Source: CAVQOB01 sp963714325
Lineage (GTDB): Bacteria; Pseudomonadota; Alphaproteobacteria; Rhizobiales; Hyphomicrobiaceae
NCBI GenBank assembly: GCA_963714325.1
Contig: CAVQOB010000022.1
Coordinates: forward strand, 1-44,580
Direction: 5' to 3'
Length of the DNA: 44,580 bases
The translations under genes were made by a program, and so were the position numbers. Numbering within the stretch: position 1 is the stretch's first letter; the number at the start of each line of letters is the position of its first letter. Positions 16,772 to 24,551 of this stretch are shown piece after piece. Under the pieces are notes generated by a model. It was not told where the DNA came from. It searched no databases and was given only the letters and a program-made list of their open reading frames with translations.

Positions 16772-17560
16772 TCAGGCTGTGCGTGGCCCTGGCAGGCGCA
16801 CTGGGATGCCGGCCGCAGCCAGGTGCTGTTTGGCTTGCTGAACGGTGTACGTTCCGAAATGGAATATCGACGCGGCGAGAACGGCGCTAGCGTGGCCGAT
16901 TTTGACACCATCGACGAGGTGATCGAGGGTGCCGACGCCGCCTGAGGCAATCACTGGAATCGGGATTGCGTCGGCGACGGCGCGGGTCAGTTCGAGATCG
17001 AAGCCGGCTTTGGTGCCATCGCGATCCATCGAGGTGAGGAGGATCTCGCCGGCGCCGAGGCTGGTGACTTCACGGGCGAAGTCGATGGCGTCGATGCCCG
17101 TGGGATTACGGCCGCCGTGGGTAAATATACTCCAACGCGCCGGAGCGGTTGGCTGCGATACGCGTTTGGCATCGACGGCGACGACAATGCACTGGGCGCC
17201 GAATTTCTCGGAGGCTTGGCGGACGAAGTCGCGATTGGTGACGGCGGCGGTGTTGATCGAGACCTTGTCGGCGCCGGAATTCAAGAGCCGGCGAATGTCT
17301 TCGACAGTGCGGACGCCGCCGCCGACGGTCAACGGCATGAAGCAGCGGGCGGCGGTGCGCTCGACGATGTCAAAGATCGTTTCGCGGTTGTCGCTGGAGG
17401 CGGTGATGTCGAGGAAACAGAGTTCGTCGGCGCCGGCTGCATCATAGGCGCTGGCCGCTTCGACGGGATCGCCGGCATCGATCAGATCAACGAAATTGAT
17501 GCCCTTGACGACGCGGCCGTTCTTGACGTCGAGGCAGGGAACGATGCGGGTCTTGAGCAT
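16772..17560 (-). CDS. hisF: Imidazole glycerol phosphate synthase cyclase subunit HisF
   Basis: A 262-residue TIM-barrel subunit that uses ammonia from HisH to make imidazole glycerol phosphate and AICAR. The catalytic aspartates are Asp11 (PCLDVKNGRVVKG) and Asp130 (VVAVDAKR). The phosphate loops are GGGVRTVEDI and ASGGVGTLDHLVDG. The ATG at 17560 (MLKTRIVPCLD) is the canonical start; the frame upstream to 17695 is not HisF. It points away from hisH and hisA, which lie on the opposite strand, so the usual hisH-hisA-hisF order is broken here. Confidence 0.97.
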   Translation of the reverse strand: MLKTRIVPCLDVKNGRVVKGINFVDLIDAGDPVEAASAYDAAGADELCFLDITASSDNRETIFDIVERTAARCFMPLTVGGGVRTVEDIRRLLNSGADKVSINTAAVTNRDFVRQASEKFGAQCIVVAVDAKRVSQPTAPARWSIFTHGGRNPTGIDAIDFAREVTSLGAGEILLTSMDRDGTKAGFDLELTRAVADAIPIPVIASGGVGTLDHLVDGVKIGHASAVLAASIFHFGTYTVQQAKQHLAAAGIPVRLPGPRTA

Positions 17561-17726
17561 GGGGCTGCATAGCAGGCGCTGGGCATCGAGGGAATAGTCG
17601 GCGGAAAGGCGGCGCCGTGCGTCCGTGGCTGTTGCATTCGCGGCATGCCCAGGGCATTGGTCGTGCTGGAATTTGCGTTCGATCGGTGTGGTCACCTTGG
17701 GCGCGTGGCGTAACGGGAGTTCGGCG

Positions 17727-18272
17727 ATGTTGTTGAGATTGCTGTTCGGGATGGATCGGGTGCAGTCCTATACCGTGCATGAAGGCGCGGCACCGCCTGC
17801 TGGACGGATTGCGCGGGCCGAAGCGCTGGTGTTCGTCAAGGACGGGTTCACGCCGGCAGCGTTTTTCGGTGCGCCATTCTGGCTGGCGGCAAACCAGATG
17901 TGGGTGTGGCTTGCTGGCTATGTTGCGGCGCTAGCTGCGGCGATCGGTCTGGTGTTGGTCTTGGAATTGCAACTGCCGTTTCTGGCGCTGGCGCTCGTAG
18001 CGCTGCATCTGCTGATCGGGTTCGAGGCGGATGATTTGAAGCGCGGCGCTTTGGAGGGGCAGGGATTTGCGACGCTCGGGGCAGTGACCGGTAAAGGCGC
18101 GCTCGACTGCGAACGGCGGTTCTTAGATATCTGGCTCGGTGGCGCGCAGTCTGATGCAGGAATGGCGGGGCAGGCGACAGCACCGGCGGCGATGGCGTCG
18201 GCGATGGCGTTTGCCAAACCGGCTGCACCGTTGCGGCCGCGGGTGATCGGCGATCTGCTCGGGCGGCGGTAG
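17727..18272 (+). CDS. DUF2628 membrane protein
   Basis: A 181-residue protein of the DUF2628 type. It has a short N-terminal soluble part (YTVHEGA, then VFVKDGFTPAAFFGAPFWL), two close hydrophobic helices (about residues 60-105), and an alanine/proline-rich tail. It belongs in the inner membrane; the function is unknown. The same family commonly sits next to hisH in alphaproteobacterial histidine clusters. The start may be the ATG at 17727, which has GGGAG 7 nt upstream, or the ATG at 17751, which is closer to the conserved YTVHE. Confidence 0.75.
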   Translation: MLLRLLFGMDRVQSYTVHEGAAPPAGRIARAEALVFVKDGFTPAAFFGAPFWLAANQMWVWLAGYVAALAAAIGLVLVLELQLPFLALALVALHLLIGFEADDLKRGALEGQGFATLGAVTGKGALDCERRFLDIWLGGAQSDAGMAGQATAPAAMASAMAFAKPAAPLRPRVIGDLLGRR

Positions 18273-18301
18273 AGGTTTTCAGTTGATATGCAGAGGGCGA
18301 C

Positions 18302-18955
18302 ATGCAGACGGTGGTGATCGTCGACTATGGCTCGGGCAATCTGCATTCGGCGGCGAAGGCGTTCGAGCGCGCGGCGTTTGAGAGCGCGGCGGATGTGCGG
18401 ATCGTGGTTTCGGCGGATGCGGGTGACGTTTTGCGTGCCGACAGGGTTGTGCTGCCGGGAGTCGGCGCGTTCGCTGATTGCAGGCGGGGGCTCGATGCGG
18501 TCGGCGGGATGCGGGAGGCGCTGGAGACGGTGGTGCGGCGGCAGGGCCGGCCGTTTCTCGGAATTTGCGTCGGCATGCAGTTGATGGCGACGCGGGGCTT
18601 GGAGTTTGAGGTGACCGAGGGGCTCGGGTGGATCGCGGGCGACGTTACGGCGATCAAGCCGGCGGATGCGACTTTGAAAATCCCGCATATGGGATGGAAT
18701 TCGATCGATGTGCGACGGGTGCATCCGTTGCTCAAGGGCATTGCGACAGGGCCCGATGGATTGCATGCCTACTTCGTGCATTCGTTTCAGTTGGTTTGCC
18801 GTGAGGCCGTCGACGTCGTGGCGCTGACGGATCATGGCGGGTTGGTCACGGCGATGGTTGGGCGGGACAATATTGCCGGGACGCAGTTCCATCCGGAGAA
18901 AAGCCAGGCGCTGGGGCTGCGGTTGATTGCGAATTTTTTGCGCTGGACGCCGTAG
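18302..18955 (+). CDS. hisH: Imidazole glycerol phosphate synthase glutaminase subunit HisH
   Basis: A 217-residue class I glutamine amidotransferase that supplies ammonia to HisF. The oxyanion segment is LPGVGAF (51-57), the nucleophile is Cys89 in GICVGMQLM, and the His197/Glu199 pair lies in QFHPEKS. DYGSGNLHS at the N-terminus is diagnostic. The ATG follows the DUF2628 stop by about 30 bp, so the two are probably one transcript. Confidence 0.97.
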   Translation: MQTVVIVDYGSGNLHSAAKAFERAAFESAADVRIVVSADAGDVLRADRVVLPGVGAFADCRRGLDAVGGMREALETVVRRQGRPFLGICVGMQLMATRGLEFEVTEGLGWIAGDVTAIKPADATLKIPHMGWNSIDVRRVHPLLKGIATGPDGLHAYFVHSFQLVCREAVDVVALTDHGGLVTAMVGRDNIAGTQFHPEKSQALGLRLIANFLRWTP

Positions 18956-19296
18956 GAGCCGATCGCGCTGCGCAGGTGTGGGTTCGCTGGATTGATCGCA
19001 AAAATTGGACGTACCACAGCTCAGTCGCCGATCGGGGAATTGGGAGTGCGGCTGAGAACGCGTGGCACGTCCTGGGGAGAGATAAGGCTTTGCTTGTCAC
19101 CGGCGATGCGACATGCGTCGCGCTTCGGTGGGCCCAAGCAACCGTGCTGGCGGGTGGTCCCGGCTCGACGGTTGGGCATGCCGCCGGCATGGATTGCTTG
19201 GGTTGGGGCGCGCGGAAGCGGCCGGGGCAGGTCCGCTTCCGCGCCAGCGCCGCCCGAGAGAGGGGGCAGGCGGCGCAAATCTTGTGATGTTCTTGC
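18956..19296. other. Intergenic region after hisH
   Basis: About 340 bp between the hisH stop and the stop of the convergent Cas2-like gene. Open frames exist but show no family similarity or good ribosome-binding sites. No clear terminator or repeat was found. Confidence 0.5.
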
Positions 19297-19650
19297 TCAG
19301 GCTGCGGCGGGGGCGGACGTCATGGCGGCGACGTCGTGGCCGACCGGAAAGGCGATCACATTTGTTGGTACTGCGGCCGCAACTTCAGTGCGCCGCTGGC
19401 GAAACCAACGCAGTGCCGTATTGAGCAAGGCTGCATCGGCTTCTACCTCCTGAATGACGAGGCCATCATCGGTATCGAGCAAGGGCCGCAGCCTCGCTTC
19501 CAAAACACGGCGGCGCTCGGATGTTCGGACATACCAGGTGGAGGCCAGCGGCCGGGCCCAGGCTTCGCCAATCTGCATGATTTCAGTGACCAGGCGGTTG
19601 CGGGCCAAATCAGGGCGGGCGAGGTCATAGCTGATGAGAAATGTGCGCAT
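19297..19650 (-). CDS. Cas2/SinR-like stand-alone protein
   Basis: A 117-residue protein beginning MRTFLISYDLARPDLARNRL, the beta1-alpha1 start of the Cas2-like ferredoxin fold, with an Asp at position 9 where Cas2 has its metal-binding residue. The body (STWYVRTSERRRVLEARLRP, then DDGLVIQEVE) fits the stand-alone SinR-like branch. The tail from about residue 90 is alanine-rich. No cas1 gene or CRISPR array is in the window, so adaptation is not its role here. The ATG at 19650 has GAGAGAG upstream. Two candidate LexA boxes (19740-19754 and 19787-19801) lie in its upstream region, suggesting SOS control. The fold assignment is by pattern, not by search. Confidence 0.65.
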   Translation of the reverse strand: MRTFLISYDLARPDLARNRLVTEIMQIGEAWARPLASTWYVRTSERRRVLEARLRPLLDTDDGLVIQEVEADAALLNTALRWFRQRRTEVAAAVPTNVIAFPVGHDVAAMTSAPAAA

Positions 19651-19739
19651 GGGGTTCTCTCTCGGGCAAATCAGTGGGGGTAAGCGAGTTGGGGGACTGT
19701 CTGTCTTTGCCGCTGTCGATACGCACTACGTTGCGGCGT

Positions 19740-19754
19740 GAACATATGAAGAAC
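19740..19754 (-). promoter_or_regulatory. Candidate LexA (SOS) box, proximal
   Basis: GTTC-TTCATAT-GTTC on the minus strand (GAAC-N7-GAAC on plus) exactly matches the alphaproteobacterial LexA operator GTTC-N7-GTTC. It is 90 bp upstream of the start of the Cas2-like gene. Confidence 0.6.
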
Positions 19755-19786
19755 ATGCCACGACTTAGTGCATGAGTCCAGCAAAA

Positions 19787-19801
19787 GTTCTCTCAATGTT
19801 C
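19787..19801 (+). promoter_or_regulatory. Candidate LexA (SOS) box, distal
   Basis: GTTC-TCTCAAT-GTTC on the plus strand is a second exact GTTC-N7-GTTC match, 47 bp centre to centre from the first and in the opposite orientation. Both boxes lie in the 244-bp gap between two minus-strand genes. Confidence 0.55.
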
Positions 19802-19894
19802 TTCTGGCAATCCGGAACTGTGGAAAACGTCGGCGCAGGTAACTGACGGCTGCATCAGCAAAGCGAGAGACCGTTGAGTGCCAAGCGTGCCGGC

Positions 19895-20215
19895 TCAATC
19901 AAACAGGCCGGGCTGCAGCCCATCCGGCACCTTGCGCGAGATGCGGCGATGGGGGCTTGAATCAACTTGGCCGGTCAGGGCTGGAAACCGCTGTTGGAAC
20001 GCAGTCCAGGCCTTTTCACGGCTGGCGGGGTAACGGGTGCCTTCCCAAATCTCATAGAGGCGGCGGGGATCGCAGGTGTAGCGCTGGAGAATGTCCTTGC
20101 GGCGAATGCGCAGCCAGCGAGAGATCCAAATGTCGATGGCATCGGTCTCGGACAATGTCCGCTTGCGAGCCGGTTTGGCCGCAGCGTCAAAGACTTGAGG
20201 GTCGGACTGAAACAC
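19895..20215 (-). CDS. Small basic hypothetical protein (WLRIRRKD type)
   Basis: A protein of about 106 residues that I do not recognise by name. Its core, DIWISRWLRIRRKDILQRYT, then DPRRLYEIWEGTRYPASREK, is arginine- and aromatic-rich and helical, with an ending (PGLFD) that looks like a natural C-terminus. The strong composition pattern suggests a real nucleic-acid-associated protein, but that is inference. The start is uncertain: a GTG at 20215 gives VFQSDPQVFD. The open frame continues to 20548 through hisA on the other strand, which is not credible. It precedes the Cas2-like gene on the same strand and is divergent from hisA. Confidence 0.5.
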   Translation of the reverse strand: MFQSDPQVFDAAAKPARKRTLSETDAIDIWISRWLRIRRKDILQRYTCDPRRLYEIWEGTRYPASREKAWTAFQQRFPALTGQVDSSPHRRISRKVPDGLQPGLFD

Positions 20216-20272
20216 GGTGATACTTGACCTGGTGAGAACGTGGGTGTTGATGCCCGACAATTGCAGCAATCC

Positions 20273-20288
20273 GAGGACATGTGTCCTC
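20273..20288. other. Palindrome in hisA leader
   Basis: GAGGACA-TG-TGTCCTC, a 7-bp perfect inverted repeat with a 2-bp centre, ends 26 bp before the preferred hisA start. It could be an operator for hisA or for the divergent small gene. Function is unproven. Confidence 0.4.
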
Positions 20289-20314
20289 CCTACAACCGAA
20301 CGTGCGTGACAGCG

Positions 20315-21061
20315 GTGATCCTGTTTCCTGCCATCGATCTCAAAGACGGCCAATGCGTACGCCTGAAACTCGGCGACATGAGCGCGGCGACGGTCTTCAA
20401 TGACAGTCCTGCCACGCAGGCACGGATTTTCGAGCGGCAAGGGTTTGAGTTTTTGCACATCGTTGATCTGAATGGCGCGTTTGCCGGTAGGCCAGTTAAT
20501 GGCGCGGCGGTCGAAGCTATTCTCGGCGCAGTATCGATGCCGTGCCAACTCGGCGGCGGGATTCGGGATCTGGCGACGATCGCGATGTGGCTCGACAAGG
20601 GCATTCGCCGCATCATCCTCGGGACGGTCGCGGTGCGGGATCCAGCGCTGGTGCGCGAGGCGTGTCGCAGCTTTCCCGGCCGGGTCGCCGTTGGGATTGA
20701 TGCCAAGGGCGGCAGGGTCGCGACGCAGGGATGGGCTGAGACGTCGGAGCTCGGCGTCGTCGATCTCGCTCGGCGGTTCGAGGACGCGGGGGTGGCGGCG
20801 ATCATCTATACGGACATCGATCGTGATGGCGTGCTGGCGGGAATCAATTGGGAGTCGACGCGGGGGGTGGCAGAGGCGACGTCGATTCCGGTGATTGCGT
20901 CGGGTGGGTTTGCTTCCATGGCGGATGTCGATGCGTTGCTGGCGCCGGCCAGTAGCAAGCTCGAAGGGGCGATCTCGGGCCGCGCGCTTTACGACGGGCG
21001 GATTGATGTGGCGGCGGCGCTGGCGCGGATCAAACTCGGCCGGTCACGACACAACGCTTAG
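20315..21061 (+). CDS. hisA: Phosphoribosylformimino-AICAR ribotide isomerase HisA
   Basis: A 248-residue TIM-barrel isomerase of histidine synthesis, acting just before HisHF. The catalytic aspartates are Asp8 (FPAIDLKDG) and Asp129 (VGIDAKGG). The phosphate-binding loops QLGGGIRD and ASGGFAS are present. The start is taken as the GTG at 20315, giving the canonical (M)ILFPAIDLKDG. A GTG at 20306 is an alternative, and the frame upstream to 20240 is not HisA-like. It is separated from hisH by about 1.36 kb of accessory sequence and from hisB by the TRAP genes. Confidence 0.96.
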   Translation: MILFPAIDLKDGQCVRLKLGDMSAATVFNDSPATQARIFERQGFEFLHIVDLNGAFAGRPVNGAAVEAILGAVSMPCQLGGGIRDLATIAMWLDKGIRRIILGTVAVRDPALVREACRSFPGRVAVGIDAKGGRVATQGWAETSELGVVDLARRFEDAGVAAIIYTDIDRDGVLAGINWESTRGVAEATSIPVIASGGFASMADVDALLAPASSKLEGAISGRALYDGRIDVAAALARIKLGRSRHNA

Positions 21062-21250
21062 CAAATGTTGCGTCGCCGTAAGAATTTCCATTAACGCATA
21101 CATTGTTTTTGACGCCGCACAGGCGGCATGCAACGCTGCGGCAGGATCGGACGGGAATTGCAGTGGCAATTGCCTGAACCGGTCTCGCCACGGATACGCG
21201 TTCCTTGAAACGGGTAGCGCTGGACATCATTCCTTTTGGGAGGAAGTACA

Positions 21251-22300
21251 ATGTTTGCAAGACTTTTGACCGCTGTTGCAGTTGCGGCCAGCGTGGCGGT
21301 CGGTGCGACCGGTGCGATAGCACAAGAGAAAAAGGTGCGCATGAATGTCGCGGGCGCGTTCCCGTCGACGACCGGGCTGCTTGGGCCGACGCAAAACTAT
21401 GTCGTTGATACCTTGAAGAAGGTTTCCGGCGGATCGATCGACGCCAAATTCTTCGAGCCGGGCGCGCTGGTTCCGGCGGGACAATACTTCGATGCGATCT
21501 CAAACGGGTCACTTGACTCGGCTTGGACCGTTTCCGGATTTTTCACCGGCAAGGATATTGCTTTCGCGATGTATGCGGCGGTGCCGTTTGGCCCCGAGGC
21601 CGGCGAATACATGGGCTGGATGAACCATGGCGGTGGTCGCAAGCTCTATGACGACCTGCATGCCAAGTACAATATCGTGGCGTTGCCCTGCGGGTTGATT
21701 GCTCCCGAGGCCTCGGGTTGGTTCCGCAAAGAGATCAAGGGTGCGGATGACCTCAAGGGTCTGAAGATGCGTTTCTTTGGACTTGGCGCCAACGTGATGC
21801 AGAAACTCGGCGTGCAGACGCAGTTGCTGCAGGCGGGTGAAATTTTTCAGGCACTGCAGCTTGGCACGATCGACGCCACCGAGTTCTCGATGCCGGTCAT
21901 GGACCTGACGCTTGGCTTCCATCAGGTGGCCAAGCACTACTACTTCCCCGGCTGGCATCAGATGTCGACGATCAACTCGCTCTACATCTCGAAAGCAAAG
22001 TGGGCGGAGTTCTCCGATACGCAGAAAGAGCAGATCCGCGTGACCTGTGACTCGACGATGCTGCGCCAGTTCATCGAGGGCGAGAGCGTTCAGGGCAAGG
22101 CGATCAAGGAGATCCAGAGCAAGGGTGTGACGCTGCACTACTGGCCGAAGGAGATGCTCGCGCTCTACCGCAAGACCTGGGAAGAGGTTGCCAAGGAACA
22201 GGCCGAGAAGAGCCCTGAGTTCAAGAAAGCCTGGGACAGCTACGCGGCGTTCCGTACCGAATACAAGGTCTGGAAGGACTACGGGTATCTGAAGGAATAA
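21251..22300 (+). CDS. dctP: TRAP transporter substrate-binding protein DctP
   Basis: A 349-residue periplasmic binding protein. The Sec signal peptide covers residues 1-24 (cleavage AIA-QE), followed by the DctP fold with AGEIFQALQLGTIDATEFSM, the family's ligand-site helix region. The overall pattern (GPTQNYVVDTLKKVSGGSID, YYFPGWHQ) is nearest the TakP-like group that binds 2-oxo acids or related organic acids; the ligand itself is inferred. The ATG at 21251 has GGAGGAA 8 nt upstream. It is the first gene of a dctP-dctQ-dctM operon inserted between hisA and hisB. Confidence 0.92.
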   Translation: MFARLLTAVAVAASVAVGATGAIAQEKKVRMNVAGAFPSTTGLLGPTQNYVVDTLKKVSGGSIDAKFFEPGALVPAGQYFDAISNGSLDSAWTVSGFFTGKDIAFAMYAAVPFGPEAGEYMGWMNHGGGRKLYDDLHAKYNIVALPCGLIAPEASGWFRKEIKGADDLKGLKMRFFGLGANVMQKLGVQTQLLQAGEIFQALQLGTIDATEFSMPVMDLTLGFHQVAKHYYFPGWHQMSTINSLYISKAKWAEFSDTQKEQIRVTCDSTMLRQFIEGESVQGKAIKEIQSKGVTLHYWPKEMLALYRKTWEEVAKEQAEKSPEFKKAWDSYAAFRTEYKVWKDYGYLKE

Positions 22301-22426
22301 TGCGTTGGCATTGAATGAGGGCTCTTCGCGGGGCTCTCACTCCGCTTTCATGGACTTTATTTTTCCACTTCGTTTTTAGTGCGCGTTCAAGCTGTAGAGC
22401 TCGTGCCGCAAGCCTCGGGGGAATGG

Positions 22427-23065
22427 ATGGCGTCTGACATGATGATCAGCGTGCCGTGGATGATCGTCCTGTCGATCAGCACGGCGCTGTTGTTCTCCTC
22501 GGCGGTTTTTGGGCTGATCCGCACAGCGGATGGCATCAAGTGGTTCCTCGAAAAAATTGCGTTCGGCAGTGGTTATCTGTTGATCGTGCTGATGTTCATC
22601 ACCTGCATGGATATTGTTTTTCGCCGTTTGCAGCTGCCGATCGCGCTGACGCAGTTCCAGGAAGCCGAGTGGCACCTGCATACCGCGATTTTCTCGGGTT
22701 GGATGGGCTACAACTACGTCATCAACGCGCACCCGCGTGTCGACAGTTATACTGAGACACTGACTTTCCGCCGGAAGGCGTGGATCGAGTTCTGCGGTGT
22801 GACGATCCTGGCGCTGCCGTTCATGTACGTGATGGTGCAGCACGGTTGGCCGTTCGTGTTGCAATCCTACCTGCAAAACGAAGCATCGGAGAATGTGACG
22901 GGGCTGCCCTATCGCTGGGCGATCAAGGGGGTCTTTTTCATCGGGCTTTGGTTGGTGCTGTTGGCGATCGCCAGCGTGCTGCTGCGGCTGCTCGCGTTCC
23001 TATTCGGGAAGCGGCGGCAAGACGAGGTTGGACTGCAGATCGGCCATTCCGAGCTCGAGGTTTGA
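22427..23065 (+). CDS. dctQ: TRAP transporter small permease DctQ
   Basis: A 212-residue inner-membrane protein with four predicted helices (about residues 8-30, 40-65, 118-142 and 165-192), the DctQ small permease layout. The segment FQEAEWHLHTAIFSGWMGYN is characteristic. The ATG at 22427 follows CGGGGGA; a GTG at 22379 would add 16 residues. It lies about 125 bp after dctP and 9 bp before dctM. Confidence 0.88.
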   Translation: MASDMMISVPWMIVLSISTALLFSSAVFGLIRTADGIKWFLEKIAFGSGYLLIVLMFITCMDIVFRRLQLPIALTQFQEAEWHLHTAIFSGWMGYNYVINAHPRVDSYTETLTFRRKAWIEFCGVTILALPFMYVMVQHGWPFVLQSYLQNEASENVTGLPYRWAIKGVFFIGLWLVLLAIASVLLRLLAFLFGKRRQDEVGLQIGHSELEV

Positions 23066-23074
23066 GGGGCGACC

Positions 23075-24457
23075 ATGTTCGATCTTATTGCCGACAATCT
23101 CGCGCTGATCATGTTCGCGATCATGTTCGTGATCATCTTCTGCGGTTATCCCGTTGCGTTCGTGATGGGTGGCGCGGGGTTGATCTTCGGCATCATCGGC
23201 TGGCTGATGGGGGTATTCCCGATTGCGTCGATGTCGAATGTCATCCTGCGGATGTGGGGTGGCGTCGCGGTTGACCCGGTACTGGTGTCGATCCCGATGT
23301 TTATCTTCATGGGGTCGATTTTGGAGCGATCGGGCTCCGCCAAGGACATGCTGTCGGCGACGGAGATTTTACTCAAGCGCGTGCCGGGTGGTCTCGCCGT
23401 TGCGGTCATGGTGATGGGCACAATTCTGGCGGCGCCGATCGGCGTGGTCGGTGCGGCCGTCGTGCTGCTGTCGCTGATTGCGCTGCCGCAGATGCTGGAT
23501 GCGGGCTACAATAAACAATTGGCGATTGGCACGGTTGCGTCGGCGGGGACGCTCGGCATTCTGATCCCACCGGCGATCATGCTGGTGGTGATGGCGGAAA
23601 TGCTGAATACGTCGGCGGGGGCTTTGTTCGCGGCGGCGACGATGCCGGGGTTCCTGCTGTCGGGGCTCTATCTCATCTACATCATCTGTTATGCGTTGAT
23701 ATATCCAAAGGGCGCGCCAAAGCTGCCGGCGAATTTCGGGCCGCAGAGCCGGGAAGAGTTCTGGCGGACGATGTGGAAGGGGTTGTTCCCGATGACCTTC
23801 CTGATGTTCATCGTCTTGGGATCGATCTTTGCCGGTTATGCGACGGCGACGGAAAGTGCCGGCGTCGGCGTGCTCGGGTCGTTCATCATCGCGATGATCA
23901 ATGGCCGCTTCAATATGTCGATGGTCAACGACAGCATCCGCTCGGCGTGCCGGGCGAATGCGATGGTGTTCCTGATCTTCCTTGGCGCGACGTGCTTCTC
24001 GTATGTGTTTCGCACACTTGGCGGCGATGATGCGATGATCGGCGCGCTGAAGTGGCTTGGGGTCGACACGAAGTGGGAGATGCTGGCGTTCCTGATGGTG
24101 CTGATCTTCCTGCTCGGGTTTCCGTTCGAGTGGATCGAGATCTGCCTGATCGTGCTGCCGGTGTTCGGGCCGATTTTATTGAAGTATGATTTTTCCGATC
24201 ATCTCGGGAACAATGCGTATCTGATGCCGTGGTTCGCTACGCTGGTGGCGGTGAACCTGCAGACGTCGTTCATGACGCCGCCGTTCGGTGCGACGCTGTT
24301 CTACATGAAGGGGACCGTGCCGCCGGGGATCACGATGAGTGACGTCTACAAGGGGATGTATCCGTTCGTGGCGATGCAGTTGCTTGGGCTGGTGTTGTGC
24401 ATCTACTTCCCCGGTATCGTGTTGTGGCTGCCGAAGTGGGCGGGGATGCTGGATTAG
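23075..24457 (+). CDS. dctM: TRAP transporter large permease DctM
   Basis: A 460-residue inner-membrane protein with about 12 hydrophobic helices, forming the ion-coupled transport subunit of the TRAP system. Typical DctM stretches are PVAFVMGGAGLIFGIIGW, GVVGAAVVLLSLIALPQML, SAGTLGILIPPAIMLVVMAE and the C-terminal LQTSFMTPPFGATLFYMKG. It ends the TRAP operon and is convergent with hisB. Confidence 0.94.
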   Translation: MFDLIADNLALIMFAIMFVIIFCGYPVAFVMGGAGLIFGIIGWLMGVFPIASMSNVILRMWGGVAVDPVLVSIPMFIFMGSILERSGSAKDMLSATEILLKRVPGGLAVAVMVMGTILAAPIGVVGAAVVLLSLIALPQMLDAGYNKQLAIGTVASAGTLGILIPPAIMLVVMAEMLNTSAGALFAAATMPGFLLSGLYLIYIICYALIYPKGAPKLPANFGPQSREEFWRTMWKGLFPMTFLMFIVLGSIFAGYATATESAGVGVLGSFIIAMINGRFNMSMVNDSIRSACRANAMVFLIFLGATCFSYVFRTLGGDDAMIGALKWLGVDTKWEMLAFLMVLIFLLGFPFEWIEICLIVLPVFGPILLKYDFSDHLGNNAYLMPWFATLVAVNLQTSFMTPPFGATLFYMKGTVPPGITMSDVYKGMYPFVAMQLLGLVLCIYFPGIVLWLPKWAGMLD

Positions 24458-24473
24458 AGGGCTTATTGCCCAG

Positions 24474-24514
24474 GCGCCGCGCGTCGTGCTTCAATTTCTG
24501 CTGACGCGCGGCGC
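24474..24514. terminator. Hairpin between dctM and hisB
   Basis: A perfect 12-bp GC-rich stem (24474-24485 with 24503-24514) around a 17-nt loop, located between two convergent stop codons. No T-run follows, so intrinsic termination is uncertain, but its placement suggests a 3'-end structure for one or both transcripts. Confidence 0.5.
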
Positions 24515-24551
24515 TTGTGCCGGCGCCACCGTTGCCCACCGGCAACCGCGC

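Noticed and set aside
19297..19650. A CRISPR-Cas locus implied by the Cas2-like protein
   Set aside because: No cas1, no effector gene and no direct-repeat/spacer array in the window; the sequence fits stand-alone SinR-like relatives.
19671..19898. Minus-strand frame of 75 residues between the two accessory genes
   Set aside because: It spans both candidate LexA boxes, has no family character and no good start; more likely promoter and leader DNA.
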